A DNA stretch of 64,000 nt, from NCBI GenBank assembly GCA_963995505.1, contig OZ023193.1, positions 4,982,521-5,046,520 on the forward strand, read 5' to 3'. The notes under the pieces were generated by a model that was given only the letters and a program-made list of their open reading frames with translations, had not been told where the DNA came from and searched no databases. This DNA is from Hypericum androsaemum. Lineage: Eukaryota > Streptophyta > Magnoliopsida > Malpighiales > Hypericaceae. Below, in pieces: positions 1 to 10,917 of this stretch (position 1 is its first letter; each line of letters begins with the position of its first letter). Position numbers and translations under genes: made by a program.

Positions 1-2135
1 AGTTTATTTATGAAAACGGTGTCCAAATTTTTTTCATTACGGATTTGGTGTCCACGTAGGACTACCGGATAAAATCCCGTATCTTGGACCAGGATACAGA
101 TTTTTATCCGGTATCTAGCCAACATACGGAATTTTTTCCGGTATCCATGATACAGATTTTTCCCGGTATTTTGACATGATACCTGTAAAAAATCCGTATT
201 CTGGTCGATAAGAAAATCTGACCAGGATTTGGATAATATCCACTCAGATTTTCTTCAACCAAGATACAAATTTTTTTATCGGTATCTTGGTCGGATATGA
301 CTCTATATAACGAGACGAGTCTAAAGAAGGCAGAGACCTCCTTCTCAGTTCCCACATCACAGAGAGTAATATCTCCTTCTTCAGGTAATTTATTTAATCT
401 ATTTACTTAATCTATTTTGATTAATAAATAGAGCTTGCTAATTAAAATCAATTGAAGAGTATGTGAATTTTTTTATATATAAGATAATGATGCAGTGAAT
501 GTTTTAGATATAATAAATATTTAGGAAAAATTGTTGTAATTTCTAAACTTTTCTTTAATTCTATTATTTGATTTACTGACATCCAAAATCATTCATTTTA
601 TTTAAGTAATGTTATGAATTGTAAGTATTTGGTTCTATTTATTTGTTAGTTGCCCGTCTTTATATATGATATTAGCGTTAATCTAAATTATGTTTTACAA
701 TTGCGAAATTTATTAAGTCACTCTCAATATTTCGTTAACTTGTGCATTTGGTATCGTCTTTAATTGAAGAATCTACAAACACATATTATTTTCTTTGGTT
801 GTAGTGTTATGGCAACGCGTGTTGTAAGAATAAAGTTGAATTACGATGGACTGATTTACAAAAATAGTCAAAGTGGTTTAGACTACCACGATGGAGGGGT
901 AGCAAAGCTGAAGTTTCAAAAAGAATTTGTCAGCTACAATATTCTGCAGAGCAAAATAAATGAAAATATTCTAATAGGTTAGAATGAAGAGTTTTGTAAA
1001 TTGATATTCAGATGCCCTTTTGGAAGAGGTAAATTTGGTCAAATGTTTATCGATGATGAAGAAGATGTTAGGAACATGGTACAGACTGTGATCCAACATT
1101 TTAGACCAATGGCGAGGGAGATTTTGCTACAAATATTTGTGGAGGAGACTCGCTCTAATAGAGCCCGGTGAATAATCATCGATGAGTGTTTATGCTGAAG
1201 AATGGGATCGTGATCGAGACATAGATTGAAGTTGTTATGGTTTGTTAAAGGAGGGTACGATTTGGAAGAGAAAAAGTGATGCAATGAGGGAGATCGAGGC
1301 ATTCGTAATGAAAGATGGCCACAAGTTCATCCGCCGAGAAACAAGATCAGAAACTTTTGCTGTTAAGTGTAAGAAATGGAAGTTGCAAGATTGCCAATGA
1401 AATATCCGTGTCTCACAGGAAACAAGGGGTGCACTTTTTAGTCGTTGAAAAATAGTGAAACACACTTACCCCACACTTGTGGTCGCCTTCGGAAGTCGCA
1501 GGATCATAAACAACTGTCTTCTGTTGTCATTGCACAAATGATTATGAAACAAGCAGAGGACCAACCCGATCTTCTGATTAAATCTATAAGGTCAGAGATC
1601 CACGAGCGGACAAGATTTAAACCCTCTTATAGGAAGGCTTGGTGGGCAAGAGAAAAGGCGTTTGAAGCGTTATGAGGAGATTGGGAAGAATCTTACAATC
1701 ACCTTCCGCAATAATTTTCGGCATGCAAGGCAAAGAATTCTTGAACTGTTGTTCAATGGGAATATTATCACAGTCTCCCTGGCATAGACCATTGGGTCGT
1801 ACATTTGATGCCTAGAACAAAGATCTTCAAGCGAGTTTTCTGGAGCTCCAAGCCTTGCATTGAAGCTTTCAAATATTGCATGCCTGTGTTGGAGATTCAT
1901 GGATCGTTCTTGTATAGAAAATACAAGCATGTCCTCTTGATCGCCACTACTGTTGATGGTAATCATGATAAAAACCCCGTATCCTGGTGGAGTACGGGAA
2001 AAAAACCTGTATCATAGATACGGGATAAAGACCCGTATCCTGGTCCAAGATACGGAATTTTATCCGGTAGTCCTACGTGGACACCAAATCTGTAATTAAA
2101 AAAATTTGGACACAGTTTTTGTAAATAAGCTTCAC
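1..2135. mobile_element. Mutator-like (MULE) element with long TIRs, internally deleted
   Basis: The first ~130 bases reappear inverted at about 1995-2135: both ends carry ggtgtccaaattttt, then tggtgtccacgtaggacta, then ggataaaat. The match reaches base 1, so the left end may lie outside the window. Inside the TIRs a short motif alternating gatac and atccggtatc is repeated. The interior holds transposase remnants (separate entry). A MULE is inferred from long TIRs plus MuDR-type protein pieces; no target duplication can be scored because the left flank is missing. Confidence 0.75.
1000..1972 (+). pseudogene. MuDR/MULE transposase remnant
   Basis: Pieces in several frames match the order of plant MULE transposases. 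A DNA-binding part includes HKFIRRETRSETFAVKCKKW near 1320-1380. A linker follows near 1560-1670 with FKPSYRKAWWAREKAFEAL. The start of the catalytic domain lies near 1825-1965, with SKPCIEAFKYCMPVLEIHGS and then YRKYKHVLLIATTVDGN, the usual block around the first catalytic Asp. Frameshifts and stops separate the pieces, and the right TIR follows at once, so the rest of the catalytic core and the zinc knuckle are deleted. It cannot encode an active enzyme. Confidence 0.75.
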
Positions 2136-2492
2136 AGTAACACCATGCAGAGAAAAAACTCAAGGGAAGGGGAGGGGGAAATTGGGGGTTGAGATTTCAA
2201 TTTCCCCCCATTTTTTCCCTTTTCTTAAAATATATCATATTTTTTTGTATTTTTTACACATAATTCGACGAATCATTTGGCAAATTATTCGATTAATCAA
2301 ATTCAAATTTGATTCGACGAATTCTAAAAATATGAATTGTATTCAATTCGTCTTTAGATGAATTCAAATGGCATGTTTGAAGAATCAAATTTTCAACGAA
2401 TCAAATCACGAATCAGATTCTAACAATGGTCAGGTCAACGTGCAGTTAGTGCAGTCGCACTTTGGTAGTGGATTGATTGCTCGCACCTAGTC

Positions 2493-2957
2493 CTACATCC
2501 CTCTCAAATTTGTGTAGTCGGATGAAACATACATCTCTTCATGCCTGAGAAGCGATATCTCATGGCGGAGTTCATAGGCTCTTGGGTTGCTCCCCTTTCC
2601 AAAACGCTCCTCCAAGTCTGACCAAATTTCTATCGCGGTTTTGGCATACCGCACGCTTGCACGCATTTCCTTAGTCATGGCGCTTTTGACCATGGCATCA
2701 CAATGCATCCATCTCGCAATGTCTTCGGAATTCATTGTGGGACGTTCCAGAGTTCCATCCACGAAACCATACGTATTCTTCGCATAAGGCGAATTGGACA
2801 TGTCGACCACCCACTCTCCATAGTTGCTGTCATGGTGGTGATCACCAACAAAGACGTGGCATGGGTTGTCTGATGCATGGATGAAGCATGGAGACATCAC
2901 ATCCATACTGCTGGAAAGGCTGGGCGAAGAACTTGCCTCATCTCTCCTGCTCGACAT
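2493..2957 (-). pseudogene. Truncated Copia gag fragment (block 1)
   Basis: A 154-aa reading frame begins MSSRRDEASSSPSLSSS. It contains the Copia N-terminal signature (NYGEWVVDMSNSPYAKN followed by GFVDGT) and the start of the following gag region (EIWSDLEERFGKGSNPRAYE). It ends well before the zinc knuckle, protease, integrase and RT. Compared with the copy at 30100-30564 it lacks four codons (GWLK) near its middle. It sits next to an LTR and primer-binding site, so it is the 5' end of a Copia element that lost everything downstream. Confidence 0.8.
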
Positions 2958-3015
2958 CTTCTACAAGTAGTGGCGGGTGATATTTTTTGTTAAAAGCTTG
3001 TTTTTTACCAGGATT

Positions 3016-3202
3016 GCTCCGACAGCATGAGAAATAATGTGCCACTTGTAGGCTTCCATTCATCGTTGGAAAATAAGTATAGAGGTTTCCATGTACATAT
3101 TATCTAGATACACTTCCAATTAGGTTTTTTTCCTCTACAAGGTCTTTACAGATGCGATTCCTAATAGGATTCTATTCCTAATCAGGTCTATGATTTCCTA
3201 CA
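3016..3202 (-). mobile_element. Copia 5' LTR and decayed primer-binding site (block 1)
   Basis: Read on the minus strand, an LTR of about 175 bp starts TGTAGGAAATC near 3202 and ends at 3028. It is followed by a decayed copy (3016-3027) of the initiator-Met tRNA primer site that is intact in block 2. The gag start lies about 60 bp further on. The orientation is opposite to ankyrin gene A. Confidence 0.7.
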
Positions 3203-3603
3203 AAAACACCAATATGCGAGATGAATATACCGCACTTGATAACTAATTAAACTAGAATAATGTTCTTATATAATTATTGTGTTTTCCGTTTAATTTCGTT
3301 TATATTGTTATTTTAATTGGAAGGAAGCCGCAAAAGGCACTTATTACGTGAAGAATCCAATGAAACTGATGATGGGTCATCGAAGAAGAGTTAGTCAATC
3401 TAGTTATCCTTTTCCACCGGAGGATCCCACCCTGTCTTCTTCCTTGAAGGTTTCACGAGAGTGGTGTGTACCAAGGAAATGAAGGAAGTCTTTAACAATT
3501 TGAGCACCACACACTCAATTGCTAAGGTCAAGAGCAAAAGTGCTACTATCCAATTGCTTCATATTCTACCTTGATATTGATATTGATTGCTACACCTCTG
3601 CTT

Positions 3604-3919
3604 TCTCGGAAAATTTTAATATAAATCCAACGTGAATATTAAATTTTGAAATATTTGACTAATCAAATACATCTGCTTCTTCAGCTTCCAAAGAGCTGTA
3701 ATTTCACGAAAAGGGCTAAATAATTCCATCAAACGCAGCACTGGGGACTCCCCACCAAATAGGCCAACGGAAATTTCCAATGTCATAGTCCAACAGTTTT
3801 TTATTCTTTCTTTTTATCTTCTGTTTTTTCTCGGAAAATTCTAATATAAATCCAACGTGTATCAATTTTTGAAATATTTGACTAATCAAATATATATGCT
3901 TCTTCAGCTTCCAAAGAGC
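3604..3919 (+). promoter_or_regulatory. Duplicated promoter module with W-box cores upstream of gene A
   Basis: A ~93-bp module occurs at 3604-3697 and 3829-3919. Both copies contain tctcggaaaatt, atccaacgtg, atatttgactaatcaaat and cttcttcagcttccaaag. Each has one TTGACT core (3655-3660 and 3878-3883), the W-box sequence bound by WRKY factors, inside a near-palindrome (atttgactaatcaaat). The same pair precedes gene B. WRKY control is inference. Confidence 0.5.
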
Positions 3920-3955
3920 AAAGAAACCGAGATGCCACAGGCCCACAGCAAACCC

Positions 3956-3962
3956 TATAAAT
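3956..3962 (+). promoter_or_regulatory. TATA box of gene A
   Basis: TATAAAT lies 83 bases before the start codon, a normal plant core promoter spacing. The same heptamer lies at 31539-31545, 68 bases before the start of gene B. The leader between TATA and ATG is short and has no intron. Confidence 0.6.
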
Positions 3963-4044
3963 GGAAAGTTCCCTCAACTACATCTCACCCAAGTGGAGGG
4001 AGACAGAGTGAAGAAGAGATCACAAAATACAATTAAATCTGAGC

Positions 4045-6333
4045 ATGGGAGACAAAATGCCAAATGATCATCATCAAGACATAAGATCATTGTTTCAAGC
4101 AGCTGCAAGGAACGACGTGGAAACCTTGAACAGTTTGATCCAGGAGAACCCACATCTTGTCTCCGACATCTCTTCGCACACTGATCGGACAACACCCTTG
4201 CATGTATCAGCTTCGCGCGGCCACCTCGCCTTCACCACATCCCTGCTGAGGCACGACCCGCTGCTGGCCACCGCGCGGGACTGCCGCGGGCGGACCCCGC
4301 TCCACGTGGCGTCCGTGGAGGGCCACGTGGAGGTGGTGAAGGCCGTGCTCGGTGCTGATCAATATCTTCGTTGCCTGGCTCCGGACAAGGGCGGTCAGAT
4401 ACCGCTCCATTGGGCTGTAATGAGAGGGGAAGACGCCATCGTGACGGAGCTTGTCGCGGCGTGCCCGGAGTCCCTCGATGTGTCGTTGGAGGGAGACACG
4501 GTTCTGCACTTGGCTGTCAAGTATAACCACCTTCAGACATTGAAGAAGCTGGTTCATTTGGTCGAGGAGAACGATTACTATAGTGGGATTTTGACTGAGG
4601 GCAATCGAGAGGGCAACACCGTTTTGCATTTAGCAGTCTTGCTTGACCAAACCGAGGTATGCAATTATTAATTACTTTGTTCAATCTAAATAAATTGGTC
4701 TACTAAGTGTAGATATTAGGTGATATAAAAAAAATCTAATTTAACGTAACATTAATTATTGTGACTTAATTATAAAAGCACTTAAATCAATCGGTAATTA
4801 AATTATTTTAGATTAACTAAGATGTCTAATATTTTAAGTGTGAATCGTTAAGAACACAACAATGTTAAATGAGAGAGCTTTGTTAATATTTTTTTAGCTT
4901 TGTCACTATTTTACTATAACATTAATTGTTTTTGGTTGATAATATCTAGTATCCAAATATTTACTATGCCGACTAATCTATGTTTAAATTGGACAGAACT
5001 TTTGAATTGTGGCAAATTTCTCCAAATAACTTTCAACAACTCAAACTCGAAATAATTTGGTTAACTTAAAATAATTCTCTTTCCTTCATGCTATTGTCGT
5101 GTCCTTATTATCAATTATTAATGGCTAATTACATGTTTATATATCAGTAAATTACACCACTAAAAGTACTTAATTTGATTTGATAATATGCAGATGGTTA
5201 AATGTCTACTTACATTACCCAAAATCAAATCGGAGGCGACGAAGACCCTAAACAAGGAGGGGTTGAACGCACTGGAGGCCTTGGAGAACAAGTCGACCCC
5301 ACAATACCTGAAACCCAAGCCACTCAGAAAAGCCCTGAGAAAGGGGGGGGTCCGACCCCGCCGGAAAGTTTCGGCCAAGAGACGGCTGGGAAAGATATTC
5401 GGTTTCATTAACACTTTTTTCACGGTCAATTGGATGACCGAGGCTCGGGCCCAGCTGATCGTAGTCTCCACCATTATAACAACCATCACTTTCCAGGTCG
5501 CCGTCAACCCGCCGGGTAATAAATATATGGTTAGTTACAAATGTGGTGAATTTATTTATAACTATTAAAAATCAAAATAATCATTGTTGTAATGTTTTGG
5601 GTGGATATATATGTATATATATCGAATGAATGTTACGTTTCAAAGATTATCACCCAACTCGAGTAGCATCTCAATTTTTTCTTGTTTGACTCACCCAGGT
5701 GGCGTGTTTCAAGTAAGCTTCACGGACATGAAGGCAGAACGGTGTTTAAAGTTAACATCCACCGAAAACGACAAGGAGTGCCAGCTGGCGGGGAACGCCG
5801 TGTTCGGCTACTTGTACCCGGACTATTTCAACCTCCTCACCGTGTTCAACACCGGAGCCTTCCTCGGCTCCATCTGCGTCACCGTCATCCTCGCCAGCGG
5901 CTTCCCACTCCGAAACTCAATTGTGCTCTCCTTCTTCAGCCTCTGCGTCGGATTCACCCTCGTGTCCCTGATGATCACCTTCCTCATCTCCGTCAACCTC
6001 ACCACCTCGCTGCTCGGGCCAACCGTGGTCCCCCGCAATTTCCAGTCGTGGGAGATGCTTCTCGCCCTCGGAGTGTTCGGCGTCTTCCTCACGCTTAACA
6101 TGCTTGTGCTGACCTGGGGGCTGCTCAAGAAACTCCTCGACGTCGTGGTGTACATTCTAAGTGCTCTGGCCACCTTATTCCGCGGCTTCCTCAGGCTCAA
6201 CATGCGTGTGCTGACCTGGCTGCTCAAGAAACTCCGCGAGGGCGTGGAGTACATTCAAAGTGCTCTGCCCACCTTATTGCGTGGTAAACGAAATGGAGCG
6301 CCAACAACGAGCCCCAACCCCGGCCGCCCCTGA
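4045..6333 (+). CDS. Ankyrin-repeat PGG-domain membrane protein (ACD6-like), gene A
   Basis: Three exons join in frame: 4045-4656, 5194-5515 and 5699-6333, giving 522 aa. Five to six ankyrin repeats fill exons 1 and 2 (TTPLHVSASRGHLAFTTSLL, RTPLHVASVEGHVEVVKAVL, QIPLHWAVMRGEDA, DTVLHLAVKYNHLQTLKKLV, NTVLHLAVLLDQ). A basic linker is followed by the PGG domain: a membrane helix (LIVVSTIITTITFQVAV), then N-P-P-G-G, with the last G-G split by intron 2. Three more hydrophobic helices follow in exon 3. This is the layout of ACD6/ITN1-type plasma-membrane proteins, some of which control immunity and salicylate signalling; the role here is inferred. The C-terminus has a 34-codon in-frame tandem duplication (6085-6186 and 6187-6288) absent from gene B. 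Splice sites are GT-AG. No disabling lesion is seen. Confidence 0.88.
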
Positions 6334-7650
6334 TATCTGATTCGGTGAATTGTTGTTATTGAAAGTCGACCATTATCCGACTGTCTCAAATTGAACTTAC
6401 CTAGAATCGGACTTGTTATCGTCGATATATTTTACGAGCTAATTGCATGCATTTGTTTCTCGTTGCGAATATTTGAAAATAAAGATGTTGTAATGGTAAC
6501 TACCATTTGCAAAAGAATTGAGAGCCTATACGAAGTTATGTCTTTATTTTCTTCAGAATTTTTAGCAAGTCGAAAAATTGTCGATTCTTATTTTATAATA
6601 TTTCTCAACGGTGTTTTTACTTATTAGTTAACGGGAAACAAAGTTGAAAATGGAGGAAAGAAAGAAAGATACAGTAAAAACCTCTCTAGTAATATTGTTG
6701 TGAAAAATATCATTTTAAAGAGGTTTTTATATAAGAAAAATTTAGGATAAAACTTTCCACCTAAAAAAATAAATAAGAGAGATTTATGTTTGCTCTCCAA
6801 AAATATTAAAATTAAAATTTTGAGAAATAAATACGTAAATAAGAAAAAATATTTTTTTATATTGAAGTCTCCTAAAATCTCGACTTATAGCGTTATTCAA
6901 TTATTACAATCGACTGGGATATTTGTTTTACAACAAAATGGCAATCATAATGACCATTTGAAGGAAATTCAAAAGATTAATGGTGAAGTAAAATTTATCA
7001 AACAAACAAGTCTAACACAAATTAGTATGTAGAAATATATTTTGAATTCGTAAAATATGAAAAAAATATATGTATTTATTACACTTTATGCAAAAATTGA
7101 GACCGACATTTAACACTAAAATTTTTTGAACGAATATTATTTATTACGATAGAGAGGTGATTAAATTTTAACACTCGTCGGGACCGGCACAAAGACTTTT
7201 TATCAATTTAGAGAGGTTATCACTTTATAGGAGATCTCTTTATAAAAGTTTTACCGTAGAAAGTTAACATCTCTTTTAATTGTTGTGTTATACGTACTCG
7301 ATTTAAAAAAATGCCCTTCTATTGTAATAAAGTGGAATAGAACCTAGTTATTGTGGTATAGATATAATCGACATACGAACCGGAAATATATCCAAGAAGT
7401 TGATATCTTCAAACCGTACAACAGATTACTCCCATGTTTGGGTGGTGAACAACTAATTTGCACGACCATCTTCCAATCCTGCTTGTAAACATAGTGACAA
7501 GACTTGAAAAATGGTTAGTGACTTACTGGAACTTGATGCAGATTGTCGTGCATCTTCTTTATTAATCAGCCCAATTAAATCAACAATTCACTGAGAAGTG
7601 AGTTGATCGGCCAGCAACTTGAAGTTGAATATGCGCGAATTTGTGTTATT
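6334..7650. other. AT-rich spacer downstream of gene A
   Basis: No gene is supported. The stretch is collinear with 34497-35755 behind gene B, with many small indels and substitutions, so it belongs to the duplicated block. Its first part probably holds the 3' UTR of gene A. Confidence 0.6.
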
Positions 7651-7655
7651 GAGAC

Positions 7656-9876
7656 TGTTGAGGTACAAAAATAATCTCGGCATTGTCAACATATTTTGAG
7701 GTATCCGGTGTGATCTTAAAGTGATTGGGTGACCGGTGATCGATGTGGTTTCAAAGTGACCGATGAGCGGTATAGTCTCAAAGCGATCACTTTTAGTTTT
7801 GAGGTTAGAAGACATTGTCGATGGTCTCCCCTCCATTGAGTCCAATGATGGTCTTACTTGGTCGAAATCGGTAACGATAGACAGCTTTGTTGTATTGTCC
7901 TTGGTTCACTTGGGCTTGTTCCTTGGATGACAATGTCCTTCCGTGGTAAATTGGTCGTTACTTTGGATTCGTAGGTTGGAATAAGGAGATTCTTCTGGCT
8001 ATAGAAAGGCGAGACATGTATCTACAACTTCGTTTTGAAGAGCCTTACCTAATTCAGGTCAGAAGCAGGTCTAAAGAAAGTGTCAAGTCCCGGCATTAGC
8101 TTGCTCGATGAGTTCTGACAGACTTTGGTAGATCAGCGGTAGATTTTGACTCGGATATCAGATTGAGCTGATTCATTCGGATATGGAAAGGCAAGATAAA
8201 TATCTACAACTTTTTAGTTTACGATTTTTTCTGATTCAAAGCAGAAGGTAGTCAAAAGTCTACTTCAAAGCGTCACATCCCGGTGTTAGCTTGCTCGATG
8301 AGTTCTGATAGACTTTGATAGATCAGCGGTAGATTTTGACTCGAACATCGGATTGAGCGGATTCTTTCGGATATGAAAAGGCAAGACAAAGATCTACAAC
8401 TTTGTAGTTTACGACTTTTTCTGATTCGAAGCAAAAGGTGATCAAAAGTCTACTTCAAACTGATCCCACTTCGGACCGGTTCGGTCCGCTTCCCGCTTTG
8501 GTCTGCTTCCTGCTTCCAAGACTAAGGCGGGAGCCCGGTTCCATCCGCTTCCAGCCTGCCTGGGTGACACTCCTCGGTAAAATGCTCATAACTTTCTATC
8601 CGGAGCTCGGATTGAGATGATTCAAGTTGCTGTATGAAGCCAAAATATAGATCTATGACTTTGTAGTTTATGATGTCTTTGGATTCGAGGCGGAAGTAGT
8701 TAAAAAATGCAGGTCAAAGCGGGAGGATGCTTTAGTCCTCAAGGCGGGAACTCGGATGTACGCTTTGATCTACAAGGCGGGAACCCAGATGTACGCTTTG
8801 ACCTACAAGGTAAGAGCTTGGATGGTCACTTTGACCTTTGAGGCGGGAGCCCGGGTTGGACGCCTTCGACCTCGAAGTAAGATGTCCGGGTGAACATTTT
8901 TCCTTTGACGTCCGGGTAGGCGCCCCATCCTTGGAGTGGGACGTCCGAATAGTCACATGGTCCTTGAAGTCCGATGGGCACCCCGTTCATGAAGCCCGGG
9001 AGTGCGGTTCATGTTTAGCATGGGATATCCGGGCGAGCATCTTTCTTTTGAAGTGCGGGTAGGTGCCTCGTCCTTCAAGTTCGGATGGGACACGGTTGCT
9101 TGGTCGGCACGACCGGCATATTAATATCTTGAGTTGAGTGACCCTGACTCATTGGTGCGTGGCCCATTAGGCTGTCTAGCCTATTTTGAGGCGACATACC
9201 GCCTTCGACGTGTAAGCACCGATCGCCTAGGACCTGAAGGTGGAAGAAGGAGGCCCGTTTAGGGGTTCGGGCGGTAAGATGAGGCCCACTTAGTGGGCTC
9301 ATACGGTTGGTGAACGGAAGACTATTTGGTCTGTATAGGCAGAAGGTTTGGGATTTTTAGAGTTTGCTTTGGGCCTAAAGACGGTAAGCTGTTTCAGCAT
9401 TGAATGGCTTATGACGAACTTTTGCATAGAAGGTTCGAGAGGATCGGGTCAGCTTATATTTTCCTAAGTAGAGCTAGAATTTTTAAGATTCGAATAAGAT
9501 TTTGGGACACGGTTGCTTGGTCAGCACGACCGGTATATTCCTAATCAAAGACGAGATTTGTTCATTTGAGGAAGACGGTTTAGATTTTCCTATTCTAAGC
9601 CAGGTTGATTTGGGAACAAAATATTTACTCGGGACGGGATTTCTTGCACGGGAAGAATGGAGCTAAGTCAAGACGTGCTATAAAAAGGGAGCTCGGGTAC
9701 TGTAGAAGGACATCACCAACACAACAAACAAATCTATTTACACTTTATCATTTCCTTAGCTCGTAGCTCATAGTCTAGCTCTTTTTTCACCCTCTCCATT
9801 AGGCCGACCTTGGGACGACCACTCCGGATCCGTCTCAGGTAGTCTTGACGTTCTTGTACCCACTTTCTCCGCAACA
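7656..9876 (+). mobile_element. Solo LTR, 2221 bp, with 5-bp target duplication
   Basis: It begins TGTTGAGG and ends CGCAACA, giving inverted TGTTG/CAACA termini. It is flanked by GAGAC on both sides (7651-7655 and 9877-9881). Block 2 keeps the empty site at about 35759 (gagat then gtgattaataatt). A TATA-like tataaaaaggg near 9681 fits the promoter of a plus-oriented LTR. Inside are a 190-bp tandem repeat (unit starts at 8101 and 8291) and a repeated motif gggacacggttgcttggtc near 9087 and 9504. No coding domains are present, so it is a solo LTR, probably of a large Gypsy-type element. Confidence 0.85.
8060..8470 (+). repeat. 190-bp tandem repeat inside the solo LTR
   Basis: Two adjacent units share ttagcttgctcgatgagttc, gatcagcggtagattttgac and gcaagaca/gcaagata followed by atctacaact. 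Partial, more diverged units flank them (near 7990-8060 and 8590-8700). Confidence 0.75.
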
Positions 9877-10367
9877 GAGACGTGATTAATAATTACTATC
9901 CTTAAAGTATTATTTGCCCCCACTATTTGTTGTCAAAGGATTCTGGCAAGTAAACCTCTAGGATTACTCAAGTATATAGATATTCTAAGTGGCAAGCAAT
10001 AAAATATTACCTCTAGAACTAAACAAGAATCTCTTATGATAGATAATATGAGAAGAGAGAAAATATGAGAATGAATTGGGATTGTCACATGGCAAGGAGA
10101 AACTCCTATTTATAGGATCTCAAAAGCCATCTCAAAAAACATTTCTTTCCATGAAAGTGTACCAATTTTAAGTTGGAAGGACACGTTCATTAATTATTTC
10201 TTCCTCTTTCTTTCTCTTCATGTTTTTTGTTAATTGTTAACTAAATTATGCCTATTTATTTTAAACCAAGTAATATGTCAATTGGTTAAAATTAAAAAGA
10301 CACCAATAATTCTCCACTTAGTTAACAATTCAATCCACCAATCTCATAGTCTTATGCATCTAAAAAG

Positions 10368-10854
10368 TGTTAGAAAATCTATTTCCTAATAATATAATGG
10401 GCCGCATATTATTATTATTATTATCAGTTATATTGGCTATTTGACTGATTGGACTATTATGAGGTGATCCATAGTTTAAGAAGTCCAAGACTACTAGACT
10501 TATAACAGAATATGGACTCAATAGGTAGATACCAGTTATTGGCCCAATTAAGGGAATTATGGGAACCCTACTTGGCCAATATATAAAGACCTCTAGGTTA
10601 TGGTCCCCAATACACTGAATTAATTACATTCTCTTCTCTCTATCCAGAATAGCGACGGTTGCCTTGAGGGTCTAATGAGATTTAGTTGAGGAAGTCCACA
10701 AATCACTGTGTTCGTGTATGTTTCGTTGTTCCTGGTCGCAAAAATTTCGCAACAGTTGACGATCATTCGCAACGGATCCAGGTATTTCTGTGAATCTTTA
10801 ACTATTCAGTATGATGATGATCTTAGGTTATTAGATAATGAATTATATCTAACA
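10368..10854 (+). mobile_element. Solo LTR, 487 bp
   Basis: It starts TGTTAGA and ends TCTAACA, a perfect 7-bp terminal inversion. AAAG flanks both sides (aaaag if the terminal A is shared). Block 2 lacks it: at 36231-36250 the sequence runs straight from cttatgcatcta to aggtat. A TATA-like tatataaag lies near 10580. No coding sequence is present. It inserted just upstream of pseudogene C. Confidence 0.82.
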
Positions 10855-10917
10855 AAAGGTATCTTTCGACTTGAACATTTTATTAATGAAAATATTTCAA
10901 AGTTTGAACGAAATTGA

